A stretch of 64,000 nt of DNA from Alistipes sp. (GCA_017937765.1 JAGBCY010000006.1:1-64000); one strand, 5' to 3'; positions 29,362 to 37,465 are shown, counted from the first letter of the stretch. Notes: generated from the letters alone by a model not told the origin. Made by a program: numbers and translations.

Positions 29362-29495
29362 GAAATTTCTTCTCAGAAGGGTGCCGAGTGCTACACTCGG
29401 CAAAAATCCCGACGATGGGTAGTACTTGACGTACGTCCCATTGTCGGGATTTTTTGTTAGGGGACACAATCGACCCCTTATCACAAGAAATTAAA
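29362..29495 (-). repeat. GTAC-core hairpin element, copy 7 (first behind glnS)
   Basis: An 18-bp stem with one wobble (29402-29419 with 29437-29454) closes a 17-nt loop reading ACGTACGTCAAGTACTA in the minus sense. A GGGG/CCCC hairpin precedes it. It ends at CACAAGAAATTA, next to the glnS stop. It works as a terminator by structure (T-run on both sides). Confidence 0.75.
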
Positions 29496-31244
29496 TTACT
29501 TATTGAGCTTCGCCCACGTATCCTTAAGCGTCACCGTGCGGTTGAAGATAAGATGGTCGGGCGTTGAGTCCTTGTCGACATTGAAGTAGCCGACACGCTG
29601 GAACTGCAAGTAGTCGTAGGGCTTAGCATCAGCCAAGAACTTCTCGACGTAGCACTTAGCGGGAACAATCATCGAATCGGTATTCAACATTCCACGCTTG
29701 ATAGCCTCCTTCATTGTCGACAGGTCGTCGGTGAAATTCATTTCCTTACGAATGTTTGCCAACTCATCGCGAGGATTCTCCACCTTCCACAATGGCTCAT
29801 AGAGACGAACCTCGGCCTCAAGGCAGTGGTTGGCACTCACCCAGTGAAGCGTACCCTTAACCTTGCGGTTGCTGCCTGGCATACCCGTCTTAGTATCGGG
29901 GTCATACTCGGCATAGACGGTCGTAATGTTGCCATTCTCGTCCTTCTCGCAGCCCGTACACTTCACGATATAGGCATTCTTTAGGCGCACCTCCTGACCC
30001 GGCGTCATACGGAAATACTTCTTGGGAGCATCCTCCATAAAGTCCTCGCGCTCCATCCATAGCTCGCGGCTGAACTCGATGGTGTGCGTGCCCGACTCGG
30101 GATCCTCGGGGTTGTTCACAGCCTCCATAGCCTCGACCTGCCCCTCGGGATAGTTGGTGATGATGAGCTTCACGGGGTCGAGAACGGCACTCACGCGCGT
30201 GGCACGCTTATTAAGGTCGTCACGTACGGCACTCTCCAAGAGAGCAATATCGTTCAAGGCGTCGTAGGTTGTATAGCCGATCTTATCCACGAAGTTGCGG
30301 ATCGACTCGGGCGAGTAACCACGGCGACGGAAGCCACACAATGTCGGCATACGGGGGTCATCCCAGCCGTTAACCCAGCCCTGCTGCACGAGCAGGAGCA
30401 GGTTACGCTTGCTCATAAGCGTATAGTTGAGGTTGAGCTTGTTGAACTCATACTGACGAGGACGCTCGTCCGAGGGGTCCACGCCCTCCTTCACCCAGTC
30501 GACGAAGAGGTCGTACAGGGGACGGTGGGGCACAAACTCAAGCGTACAAAGCGAGTGTGTCACACCCTCGAAGTAGTCGCTCTGGCCGTGGGCAAAGTCG
30601 TACATAGGGTACACCTTCCACTTATCGCCCGTGCGGTGGTGGGGGTGGTTGACGACACGATAGATGATCGGGTCGCGGAAGTGCATATTCGAGCTCGCCA
30701 TATCAATCTTGGCGCGGAGCACCATACGTCCCTCCCCGATCTCGCCATTTGTCATCTTCATAAAGAGGTCGAGGTTCTCCTCGATGGGGCGATTACGATA
30801 GGGGCTCTCTGTACCTGCCTGCGTGGGGGTACCTTTCTGAGCGGCAATCTGCTCCGATGTCTGCTCGTCGATATAGGCCTTGCCCTGCTTGATGAGGCGA
30901 ACGGCAAAATCCCACAGCTGCTGGAAGTAGTCCGAGGCGTAGTACTCTGCACCCCACTTGAAGCCGAGCCACTCGATATCCTCCTTGATAGCATCTACAT
31001 ACTCGACATCCTCCTTTGTGGGATTGGTGTCGTCGAAACGAAGGTTACACACACCGCCGTAACGCTGTGCTACGCCAAAATCGAGGCAGATAGCCTTAGC
31101 GTGGCCGATATGCAGATAGCCGTTAGGCTCGGGCGGGAAGCGGGTCTGCACGCGTGTTTTACCCTTAGCTATCGCCTCCTCGATAACCTCCTCCACGAAG
31201 TTCAACGACTTCTCCTTAACTTCTGTAGTAGTCTCAATTGCCAT
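29496..31244 (-). CDS. glnS: Glutaminyl-tRNA synthetase
   Basis: 582 residues. Class I aminoacyl-tRNA synthetase that charges tRNA-Gln. The HIGH motif is in PPEPNGYLHIGHAK (HIGH at 45-48) and the KMSKS-loop equivalent MSKRN near 277. The GlnRS-specific CGFRRRGYSPESIRNFVDKIG and two C-terminal anticodon-binding beta barrels are present at full length. Bacteroidetes have direct GlnRS charging, so a GatCAB route is not required for Gln. It lies 22 nt after an OMP gene on the same strand and is followed by two tandem GTAC-core elements. Confidence 0.97.
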   Translation of the reverse strand: MAIETTTEVKEKSLNFVEEVIEEAIAKGKTRVQTRFPPEPNGYLHIGHAKAICLDFGVAQRYGGVCNLRFDDTNPTKEDVEYVDAIKEDIEWLGFKWGAEYYASDYFQQLWDFAVRLIKQGKAYIDEQTSEQIAAQKGTPTQAGTESPYRNRPIEENLDLFMKMTNGEIGEGRMVLRAKIDMASSNMHFRDPIIYRVVNHPHHRTGDKWKVYPMYDFAHGQSDYFEGVTHSLCTLEFVPHRPLYDLFVDWVKEGVDPSDERPRQYEFNKLNLNYTLMSKRNLLLLVQQGWVNGWDDPRMPTLCGFRRRGYSPESIRNFVDKIGYTTYDALNDIALLESAVRDDLNKRATRVSAVLDPVKLIITNYPEGQVEAMEAVNNPEDPESGTHTIEFSRELWMEREDFMEDAPKKYFRMTPGQEVRLKNAYIVKCTGCEKDENGNITTVYAEYDPDTKTGMPGSNRKVKGTLHWVSANHCLEAEVRLYEPLWKVENPRDELANIRKEMNFTDDLSTMKEAIKRGMLNTDSMIVPAKCYVEKFLADAKPYDYLQFQRVGYFNVDKDSTPDHLIFNRTVTLKDTWAKLNK

Positions 31245-31266
31245 AATTATATAGTTTTATCGTTTG

Positions 31267-32370
31267 TTAATCAACAACTTGTTTCTTACGTTTCAGCCCT
31301 ATGCCGTAATCCAAATCTACGCTCAGCTGCAACCATTGTCGTGTACCCCAGCCACGGCCGTCGTACTCCATAGTGATACCTGCCTCCACGGCGAGTGTGT
31401 CGTCAAAGAAGCGACGCGCATATGAGAGGTTTATGGCCTCGTAGATCGCACCCTTATCGACGTTATATATCGGCTGTCCGAAATATACATCCGAACCATA
31501 GCGGTCGTAGTACGTAAACAGACGACCCCAAGAGGTGTAGAGGCGATTCGAGAGTCGCACGTCGTACCACTCTACCTCCACAACGAGCTCAGCACCACGC
31601 GGATACTGCCACTTATGCTCATTGACTCTGTCGCGCTGCAACGACTGTACGTACTGCAGACGGAGGTCGAAATTTATGGGTCGCGCCCTCTTATTGGCAC
31701 TAAACCTATACCCCGCGTAGGGCGTAAGCATAAGGTTATCTACAACGCCATCACGCGTCTCGGGGTTATAATCCTTAGCATAGTGGCCCATATAAAAGTC
31801 GTAACCGAAGTAGAAAGCGTCGATATTCATACGTCCCGACGACATAATCATAAAGGCCTCACGCGTATCGAAGTCGCGCATACCCGTGTAGTCCATTGCG
31901 AACTCAACGTACGAACCCTTGTATTTGTCATCCTCGTAGCGCGCCAACACACCTCCGATGCGATTATGGTAGTAGCGATAGGTGCGATCAAAAAAGAGGG
32001 GTGAATCGAGTCCTCGCATCTCGCTGCGCGGGAAGATACCGGCCAGCACCATCACACGCGGGGCACGGTAGGCGTAGTAGAGCTGAACGTTGGTATCCGA
32101 CAGAAATTTCGAGTTATGGCCAAAGTCCTGCACCATATCCACGGCAAACGTCAGCTCGTTATGCTCGGCCCACGCCACGCCCACCTTAGGCGTAAGGCGC
32201 GCGCTGAAGAGCGTGCCCGACTCGTCGAACTCCATACCTGCATACTCGCGATTATCGAAGAGCGTTGTGAAGTCGGCACCTAAGCGTAGCTCCTGAGCTG
32301 AGAGAGTAATGCTACCCCCCCCCACGAGCACCACCATAAGGAGTGCAATATGTAGAATGAATCCACGCAT
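31267..32370 (-). CDS. Outer-membrane beta-barrel protein of unknown family
   Basis: 367 residues from the ATG at 32370. An ATG 21 nt upstream lies at or before the expected transcription start set by the TAATTTTG box, so the downstream ATG, which also gives the better signal peptide (MRGFILHIALLMVVLVGGGSITLSAQ), is preferred. The mature protein is rich in Tyr, Arg and alternating strands (FDNREYAGMEFDESG, YYHNRIGGVLARYED, YAGYRFSANKRARP), typical of a barrel of 12 or more strands. No known domain is recognised. Co-directional with glnS at 22 nt, so they are probably co-transcribed, an odd pairing of a surface barrel with a housekeeping synthetase. Confidence 0.75.
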   Translation of the reverse strand: MRGFILHIALLMVVLVGGGSITLSAQELRLGADFTTLFDNREYAGMEFDESGTLFSARLTPKVGVAWAEHNELTFAVDMVQDFGHNSKFLSDTNVQLYYAYRAPRVMVLAGIFPRSEMRGLDSPLFFDRTYRYYHNRIGGVLARYEDDKYKGSYVEFAMDYTGMRDFDTREAFMIMSSGRMNIDAFYFGYDFYMGHYAKDYNPETRDGVVDNLMLTPYAGYRFSANKRARPINFDLRLQYVQSLQRDRVNEHKWQYPRGAELVVEVEWYDVRLSNRLYTSWGRLFTYYDRYGSDVYFGQPIYNVDKGAIYEAINLSYARRFFDDTLAVEAGITMEYDGRGWGTRQWLQLSVDLDYGIGLKRKKQVVD

Positions 32371-32398
32371 AGGTTTACCGATAAAAAACATTTCCGTG

Positions 32399-32406
32399 CA
32401 AAATTA
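32399..32406 (-). promoter_or_regulatory. -7 box for the OMP-glnS unit
   Basis: TAATTTTG on the minus strand, 29 nt before the chosen ATG. The divergent -7 box lies only 22 bp away. Confidence 0.6.
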
Positions 32407-32428
32407 CTCAAAATATTTTATATTTTAT

Positions 32429-32436
32429 TACTTTTG
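32429..32436 (+). promoter_or_regulatory. -7 box for the SpoU methylase gene
   Basis: TACTTTTG, about 50 nt before the ATG. It faces away from the OMP box at 32399-32406, so the two promoters overlap and may compete. Confidence 0.55.
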
Positions 32437-32487
32437 TGGCGTAATTTATAAAAGAATTTAAAAAAGGATTTAAAACATACCTCTACA

Positions 32488-33015
32488 ATGCGAAAACTAT
32501 CCAACGAAGAGCTTGGCCGCCCCACGATCGAGGAGTATGCCGAGAGAGAGAAACTCCCCGTCGTAGTCGTCTTGGACAACGTGCGCTCGGCACAGAACGT
32601 GGGCTCGTTCTTCCGTACGGCCGATGCCTTCGGTGTTGAGCATATAGCCCTTGCGGGCATCACCTCGACACCGCCGAATCGCGAGATTCACAAGACAGCC
32701 CTCGGTGCCGAGCTAAGCGTGGCGTGGAGCTACTACCCCACAACCCTCGAGTGCGTGGCCAAACTCCGCGAGGAGGGCTACAAAATCATTGCCATCGAGC
32801 AGATTGAGGGTGCCACGATGCTCGATGAGTTCCGCGCCGCGAGCGACACGAAATATGCCCTTGTGTTTGGCAACGAGGTAGAGGGTGTCGATCAGGCGAT
32901 TGCCGACATTGTGGATGGCGCGATTGAGATTCCGCAGGTGGGCACCAAGCACTCACTAAACGTTTCAGTCTCGGCAGGCGTGCTGATGTGGGAGTTTTTC
33001 AGGCAGCTGAGGTAA
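32488..33015 (+). CDS. SpoU-family (TrmH-like) RNA 2'-O-methyltransferase
   Basis: 175 residues. SPOUT-class methylase with all three motifs: motif 1 NVRSAQNVGSFFRTADAFGV, motif 2 LVFGNEVEGV, motif 3 EIPQVGTKHSLNVSVSAGV with the knot-forming Asn/Ser. There is no extra N-terminal RNA-binding domain beyond about 25 residues. It probably methylates tRNA or rRNA ribose; the exact target cannot be read from sequence. Monocistronic with its own divergent promoter. Confidence 0.9.
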   Translation: MRKLSNEELGRPTIEEYAEREKLPVVVVLDNVRSAQNVGSFFRTADAFGVEHIALAGITSTPPNREIHKTALGAELSVAWSYYPTTLECVAKLREEGYKIIAIEQIEGATMLDEFRAASDTKYALVFGNEVEGVDQAIADIVDGAIEIPQVGTKHSLNVSVSAGVLMWEFFRQLR

Positions 33016-33027
33016 CAATAATAATCA

Positions 33028-33054
33028 AACGAGGAGGCTTATGGCCTCCTCGTT
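33028..33054. terminator. Bidirectional hairpin between convergent genes
   Basis: A 10-11-bp stem (33028-33038 with 33044-33054; AACGAGGAGG/CCTCCTCGTT) with a short loop, 12 nt after the methylase stop and 17 nt from the OMP stop. There is no long T-run, so strength is uncertain. Confidence 0.55.
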
Positions 33055-33071
33055 AGTTCATATATCATACA

Positions 33072-33620
33072 TTAGAAATAGTAACTAACTCCTACCGTTG
33101 GACTGAGTGATAGACCGAGGTTGACTGTGTGGGTAGAAATATTGTATTTAGACAACAATGAGTAGCTAAACGACAATAGACTCGCAGATAAACCAATATG
33201 ATCTGTTGGGCGATACTCGAAGTTCGCAATAGATAGACCTAACGCAAAACCTGGAATACTTTCACCGCCATATATACCACACGCAAACGCAAGATCTAAT
33301 CTTGGAGCATAAAATAGACTATCGCCAATCGGAATATAATAACTTAATGCTGGGCCTACGACAATGGCATGCACCGCGTCATCACCACCAGTTAGATCAT
33401 AAGCTAATCCCAATCCAAGTCTAAATCTATCTGCTACAAAACAACCTACATCGACACCCAAACCAAACTCTACTGCCGTAGCACTCTCACCCCCAAGAGC
33501 AACAGAAGATAGTCCAATACCCAAGTTACCACCTATATTCCAATCACCCTTTTGCTGAGCTGAGAGAGAAGATACAGATAGGCCTATAATTGCCACAAGA
33601 CAAAGTAAAACTCGTTTCAT
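33072..33620 (-). CDS. Small AT-rich outer-membrane beta-barrel protein
   Basis: 182 residues with a Sec signal (cut at SLSAQQ). Gly-rich alternating strands and a terminal VGVSYYF with C-terminal Phe are typical of 8-strand OmpA/OmpX-like or porin-family barrels (the OMP_b-brl type). Codon use is clearly different from its neighbours: many ATA, AAT, GGA and CCA codons and a visibly lower GC content. This suggests a later arrival by horizontal transfer, or relaxed selection. Own -7 box; faces the methylase gene. Confidence 0.75.
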   Translation of the reverse strand: MKRVLLCLVAIIGLSVSSLSAQQKGDWNIGGNLGIGLSSVALGGESATAVEFGLGVDVGCFVADRFRLGLGLAYDLTGGDDAVHAIVVGPALSYYIPIGDSLFYAPRLDLAFACGIYGGESIPGFALGLSIANFEYRPTDHIGLSASLLSFSYSLLSKYNISTHTVNLGLSLSPTVGVSYYF

Positions 33621-33649
33621 AATTAATGGATTTAAATATTAACTTATAA

Positions 33650-33657
33650 CAAAGTTA
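33650..33657 (-). promoter_or_regulatory. -7 box for the small barrel gene
   Basis: TAACTTTG on the minus strand, 29 nt before the ATG. Confidence 0.55.
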
Positions 33658-33715
33658 GTGAAATTTTATGGATAATTTTAAGTTTGGCAATAATTAATGA
33701 AAATATCTGTAAAAA

Positions 33716-33747
33716 TTTTGCTAAAACAAAAATAAGTCGTATATTTG
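33716..33747 (+). promoter_or_regulatory. Promoter of tRNA-Ser(GCT)
   Basis: TTTTG at 33716-33720, exactly 19 nt, TATATTTG at 33740-33747, 29 nt before the mature tRNA. Confidence 0.75.
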
Positions 33748-33776
33748 CACCGCTCTTTTACAAAGAAGTGGTTTAA

Positions 33777-33863
33777 GGAGGGTTGGGTGAGTGGCTTAAA
33801 CCAGCAGTTTGCTAAACTGCCGATATCGTAAGGTATCCGCTGGTTCGAATCCAGTGCCCTCCG
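33777..33863 (+). tRNA. tRNA-Ser(GCT)
   Basis: An 87-nt cloverleaf. Acceptor GGAGGGT pairs with GCCCTCC, discriminator G. Anticodon stem GCAGT/ACTGC holds loop TTGCTAA, anticodon GCT at 33811-33813, reading AGC/AGU. A long variable arm is typical of class II tRNA-Ser, and the T-loop is GGTTCGAATCC. CCA is not encoded. Confidence 0.93.
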
Positions 33864-33883
33864 CTTTTTTTAGAGTTTTGTTG

Positions 33884-33909
33884 CGACCGAGGTTTCTCGG
33901 TCGTTTTTT
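33884..33909 (+). terminator. Terminator behind tRNA-Ser
   Basis: An 8-bp stem CGACCGAG/CTCGGTCG (33884-33891 with 33896-33903), GTTT loop and TTTTTT. Confidence 0.85.
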
Positions 33910-33979
33910 GTTATGTCTGCATCACCTTGTGCAATTTGCAGCTTATTCGGGCTTATTCAATATGTCAGGACAACGTCTA

Positions 33980-34165
33980 CACGCTGTCATCCCGAGCGGA
34001 ACGTGGCACTGCGCTGTCATCCCGAGCGCGACGAAGTGGAGTCGAAGGATATCGAGGTCTATGCTAACATTGCATCGCTCGTACTAACTTTAAGATTCTT
34101 CGCTACGCTCAGAATGACACGCTAAAAACAATGAGTAATGAGGAGTGTGGAGTGAGTAATTAGTA
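33980..34165 (+). repeat. Imperfect palindromic (REP-like) repeat, copy 2
   Basis: CTGTCATCCCGAGCG occurs twice (near 33983 and 34014), then AGTGGAGTCGAAGGATATCGAGG. The inverted right arm AGATTCTTCGCTACGCTCAG/AATGACACGC follows, then the tail AAAAACAATGAGTAATGAG. Same family and same position relative to GTAC-core elements as copy 1. Confidence 0.75.
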
Positions 34166-34189
34166 ATATCTTACTGAGTGGCGAAATAA

Positions 34190-34298
34190 TCTATATCACA
34201 ACGATCGGCTAATTTGGAGGCGATGGGCTATACTTGCGGTACTGCCCATTGATGAGATAATTTGTTAGCAGAAGTAGATGCTGCCTTATCACGAGAAA
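34190..34298 (-). repeat. GTAC-core hairpin element, copy 8 (second behind hpf)
   Basis: Shorter 8-bp stem (34221-34228 with 34244-34251, one wobble) around AGTACCGCAAGTATA in the minus sense. A GCAGCATCTACTTCTGC hairpin and the CTTATCACGAGAAATT terminus are present. Somewhat degenerate. Confidence 0.6.
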
Positions 34299-34426
34299 TT
34301 TCGTGCGAGAAGGGGTTAGGCTTGGTACATCCCAAAAGAAATGACCACGGGATAGTACTTTGACGTACAGCCCGTGGTCATTTGATCTTTTGGGATGTGA
34401 CGAGAATGGCCTCTTATCACAAGAAA
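34299..34426 (-). repeat. GTAC-core hairpin element, copy 9 (first behind hpf)
   Basis: The longest stem in the family: an inner perfect 13 bp (34339-34351 with 34371-34383), extended outward by a second block (ACATCCCAAAAGA with TCTTTTGGGATGT, to 34327/34398). The 19-nt loop reads CTGTACGTCAAAGTACTAT in the minus sense. It ends CACAAGAAATTA, with TTA being the hpf stop. Confidence 0.8.
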
Positions 34427-34726
34427 TTACTTTTCGAACTTAGCCTTTGCCTTCTCCAACTGACGCTTAATTATATCCATCGAATTGTCTATCGCCTCCT
34501 CAAAGGTAAATGCTCGCTCCTCAACGCGGATATCGCTACCCGGAACGTGGAACGATACTACTACTACTTTGTTGCCCTTTTCTGAGTCGGGATCGAGGCG
34601 CAAAACCACCTCTACATCACCTGCTCTCTCATCGACAAAGCGATCCAATCTATCCATCTTCTTCTGAATGAACTCAATGAGCTGCTTGCTCGCATCGAAT
34701 TTTACTGACTGAATCTGTACGTTCAT
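34427..34726 (-). CDS. hpf: Ribosome hibernation-promoting factor HPF/RaiA, short form
   Basis: 99 residues. It has the beta-alpha-beta-beta-beta-alpha fold of the HPF/YfiA family: VQIQSVKFDASKQLIEFIQKKMDRLDRF, a basic first helix, then strands VEVVLRLD and KVVVVSFHVPG, and a final helix FEEAIDNSMDIIKRQLEKAK. It binds the 30S decoding region to silence ribosomes in stationary phase or stress. It lacks the C-terminal dimerisation domain of long HPF, so it resembles the gammaproteobacterial short form. It lies 102 nt after xerC on the same strand. Two GTAC-core elements lie directly behind the stop. Confidence 0.92.
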   Translation of the reverse strand: MNVQIQSVKFDASKQLIEFIQKKMDRLDRFVDERAGDVEVVLRLDPDSEKGNKVVVVSFHVPGSDIRVEERAFTFEEAIDNSMDIIKRQLEKAKAKFEK

Positions 34727-34828
34727 AGGTCATAAAGTATTAAGTTTATAAATAGTGTGGGGGCATCGCGCGTCTCCCACTGTCCAACCATCAACCGTGC
34801 CGAAAGTATCACCCGACACCCTCGGTCG

Positions 34829-35740
34829 TCACTCGCCGCGCTCGCGCGGATGAGCCATAGCGTAGACCTCCCTCAATCGCTCGATGTCGTTATGGGTATA
34901 CACCTGCGTGGCCTTAAGCGAGCCGTGGCCCAAGAGCTCCTGTATCTCGCGCAGATCGGCGCCATCGTTAAGTAGGTGGGTTGCAAAGGTATGCCTCAGC
35001 ACGTGAGGCGAACTCTTGCCCTGCACACCCGCCATCCGGAGCTTACGCTCGACGATGCGCCCGACCGTACGGCGACTTATACGTTCGCCTTTGTTCGATA
35101 AAATTAATGCTTTTTTTTGACCCGTGCAAATATTTTGTGAAGAAAGTAGACTAAAATATTTTTTTATCACACCTTTAAGCGAGCCGATAATCGGTTGTAT
35201 GCGCTCCTTACGTCCCTTACCCACAACGCGTAACGAGGAGAAATCGGCAGCTATATCCTCGCGATTGGCCGCAACAAGCTCCGCAAGGCGCAGGCCCGAC
35301 GTATAGATAAGCAGCACAACAAGAGCATCGCGCACACGCTCGACGTCCTCCGAGGCAATATCCTCACGCAGTTCCTCGACGACATCCTCCATACGCGTAT
35401 CGGGAACAAAGACGGGCAGACGCCGCGGGGTTTTAAACTGCGAGATGCCCTTAAACACATCCTTCTTAACATACTCACGCTCGAGCATCCATCGCCACAG
35501 CGCACGTAGCGAAGCGACGGTGCGATTTACGGTCGAGGCCTGCAATCTGCGCTCCTCAAAGAGCGACGTCGTCCAGTCGCGAGCATCCTCGCGCGTGATA
35601 CGCATCGGATCGAACTCCTCGCGCGAGACACCACACCACCTTAGAAAGTCGTCGACATCGCGCCGATAGTTACGCACCGTGAGAGGTGAGTAGCGTCGCT
35701 CGGCCTCGAGCCAGAGCAAGAATTCATCGACAACATTCAT
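34829..35740 (-). CDS. xerC: Tyrosine recombinase XerC/XerD-type
   Basis: 303 residues. N-terminal SAM-like core-binding domain (about 1-100), catalytic domain with Arg151 (TSGLRLAE), Lys175, the HxxR box H246-R249 (HVLRHTFATH), His272 (LLGHGSLKATQ) and nucleophile Tyr281 (YTH). Length and motif spacing are those of the chromosome-dimer resolvases that act at dif. The neighbours lspA and hpf are chromosomal housekeeping genes rather than an integron or prophage, so a core Xer role is likelier than an integrase. It starts 5 nt after the 351-aa gene. Confidence 0.9.
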   Translation of the reverse strand: MNVVDEFLLWLEAERRYSPLTVRNYRRDVDDFLRWCGVSREEFDPMRITREDARDWTTSLFEERRLQASTVNRTVASLRALWRWMLEREYVKKDVFKGISQFKTPRRLPVFVPDTRMEDVVEELREDIASEDVERVRDALVVLLIYTSGLRLAELVAANREDIAADFSSLRVVGKGRKERIQPIIGSLKGVIKKYFSLLSSQNICTGQKKALILSNKGERISRRTVGRIVERKLRMAGVQGKSSPHVLRHTFATHLLNDGADLREIQELLGHGSLKATQVYTHNDIERLREVYAMAHPRERGE

Positions 35741-35744
35741 AGGC

Positions 35745-36800
35745 TCAAATGGTTATGACGTAGTAACGACTGCCACGATCCTCGATATGGAGGTAGAGTC
35801 CTGCATCGGTACACTTCGCGCCACGGAGCACGCCGTCGCCAACAACAGCCGTGGAACTCACGTTAAGTACGCCATCGACAAAACGGCCCGCCACGACATA
35901 CTCCGCGCGCGACTCTCGATCGAGGCTTATCGCATAAAGCGCGCCGCCGGGGAGCAGATATACCCTTTCGGGAAGCGTATGATGATTGCCCTCGGCGTCA
36001 ATTATTGTTATAGATGTGGAGGTTGTCGACACGGAGCGTACGATCGTCACACGACGGCCGAGGTTGTGGTCTATGGCGACATTGTAACACCCATCCCACG
36101 CGATACACTCCGCAGCGATATGGCTCAAAAGATCGTCGTCGCCCAAGACTCGAGCCGCAGAGATAGGCTCAACGCTACCCCTCACTGCAGAATACTCCGC
36201 AGCCGTGATGGCACGTGGCATACGCTCCGTAATCTCGGGCTCGGTGGCGTCGGCAAAGAGCGTGGATGACAGACGCAGCGAGCTTTCGGCGATATCCACA
36301 CCGCCACTAAGTGCCGCTACAACAGCACCATAGCGTCGTGCATAGCGTCGACGCGCGACCTTGCGCAACACGCCATTGGTATCGCCGTGCGTACCCTCCG
36401 TCACGTTATGGCGCGCGAGGGCATAGGCATAGTTATAGACATCGTAGCGATGAAGCTCATCGCTCCAGTGTTCGAGGAAGTAGGCGGGATAGCTCCTAAG
36501 CATAGCGATGTCGTCCTCGGCGGCCGTCCCGTTCGCGGGACGTAGCGTCTCATATAAATATAGGTATAGCGAGGCGAGCTGTCTATCCCCCGTGGGTGAA
36601 GTCACCACATCCCACAATTCGGCGCGCTCCGCGGGGCTCATCACCTCAAGGCTATCTACCGCCCTGCGCACCAGATCGGGTGTGTTACGCGCCCCCGCGA
36701 TACGCTCACGCTGGCGCACATCGTACTCACTCCACGGCCGCTGTGCTGCGGCTGGGAGCATCGCGATGACGAGGAGGACGACAAGCAGAGGCCTCCGCAT
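35745..36800 (-). CDS. Exported protein of unknown function, 351 aa
   Basis: Sec signal peptide (MRRPLLVVLLVIAMLPAAAQ). The mature N-terminal part (about 20-190) is alpha-helical and Arg-rich, with regular LVRRAVDSLE, RRYARRYGAVVAAL-type helices. The C-terminal part (about 230-351) is beta-rich, with repeating VTIVRSVSTTSTSITIID and YVVAGRFVDG strands. I do not recognise a domain. It lies between lspA (3 nt upstream) and xerC (5 nt downstream), so it is translated in the same operon. Codon use is like its neighbours. Conserved placement beside lspA in related genomes would be the best functional hint. Confidence 0.65.
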   Translation of the reverse strand: MRRPLLVVLLVIAMLPAAAQRPWSEYDVRQRERIAGARNTPDLVRRAVDSLEVMSPAERAELWDVVTSPTGDRQLASLYLYLYETLRPANGTAAEDDIAMLRSYPAYFLEHWSDELHRYDVYNYAYALARHNVTEGTHGDTNGVLRKVARRRYARRYGAVVAALSGGVDIAESSLRLSSTLFADATEPEITERMPRAITAAEYSAVRGSVEPISAARVLGDDDLLSHIAAECIAWDGCYNVAIDHNLGRRVTIVRSVSTTSTSITIIDAEGNHHTLPERVYLLPGGALYAISLDRESRAEYVVAGRFVDGVLNVSSTAVVGDGVLRGAKCTDAGLYLHIEDRGSRYYVITI

Positions 36801-36803
36801 AGG

Positions 36804-37400
36804 CTACTTAAAAAACTTATACTGGAAGATAAGCAGGTAGACAACAGCCACCGAGATATAGGCATCGGCGACATTAAACACCGCGCCAAAGAAGTAGCCA
36901 TCGCCACCAACAAGGAAGTCGAGCCACGAGGGGCAGTTCTCCCAACGGAACAGCGGCAGGTGGATCATATCCACGACCTTGCCCATAAGGAAGCCGCCGT
37001 CCTGCGTGTCGAGCAGGAGGCCGTAGAACATACTATCGACCATATTACCGATGGCACCAGCAAGGATAAGCACCGCACCGACGATGACACCCTTAGGCAC
37101 CTCGGCACCCTTACGCAGCAGGTAGCGTATGCCATAGATGAGGCCGCCGATCATCACCAGACGGAAGAGGCTCAGCACAATCTTGCCCCAGTCGACACCC
37201 TCCTCGCCACCGCCGAGTTGCATACCGAAGGCGAAGCCATTATTCTCGATATAACAGAGGTTGAACCACGAAAAGACCTGCATTCGCTCTCCCACCTCGA
37301 AGTTAAAGTGGATGAGCATCTTCACAATCTGGTCGATAGCGACAAGCACAACGACCCATAAAGCGATCTTATATCCGCTCGGCAAACTACGTAAACTCAT
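36804..37400 (-). CDS. lspA: Lipoprotein signal peptidase (SPase II)
   Basis: 198 residues. Inner-membrane aspartyl protease that cleaves prolipoproteins before the lipid-modified Cys; many substrates are encoded in this window. The catalytic aspartates are D122 (GAIGNMVDS) and D179 (FNVADAYIS). NNGFAFGM near 53-60 is the conserved N-G/A-F-G loop, and four transmembrane helices are visible. Longer than E. coli LspA (about 164), with an insertion around 145-168 (HLPLFRWENCPSWLDFLVGG) typical of Bacteroidetes. First gene of lspA-351aa-xerC-hpf. Confidence 0.96.
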   Translation of the reverse strand: MSLRSLPSGYKIALWVVVLVAIDQIVKMLIHFNFEVGERMQVFSWFNLCYIENNGFAFGMQLGGGEEGVDWGKIVLSLFRLVMIGGLIYGIRYLLRKGAEVPKGVIVGAVLILAGAIGNMVDSMFYGLLLDTQDGGFLMGKVVDMIHLPLFRWENCPSWLDFLVGGDGYFFGAVFNVADAYISVAVVYLLIFQYKFFK

Positions 37401-37465
37401 AATATTCAGCGAAATAAATAATTCAAGTTAAACAACCGACCCAATTTAGTCAAATAAAATTTGCA

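Noticed and set aside
34829..35740. Mobile-element integrase
   Set aside because: Sequence and the operon with lspA and hpf fit the chromosomal XerC/D type; no att site or cargo adjoins it.
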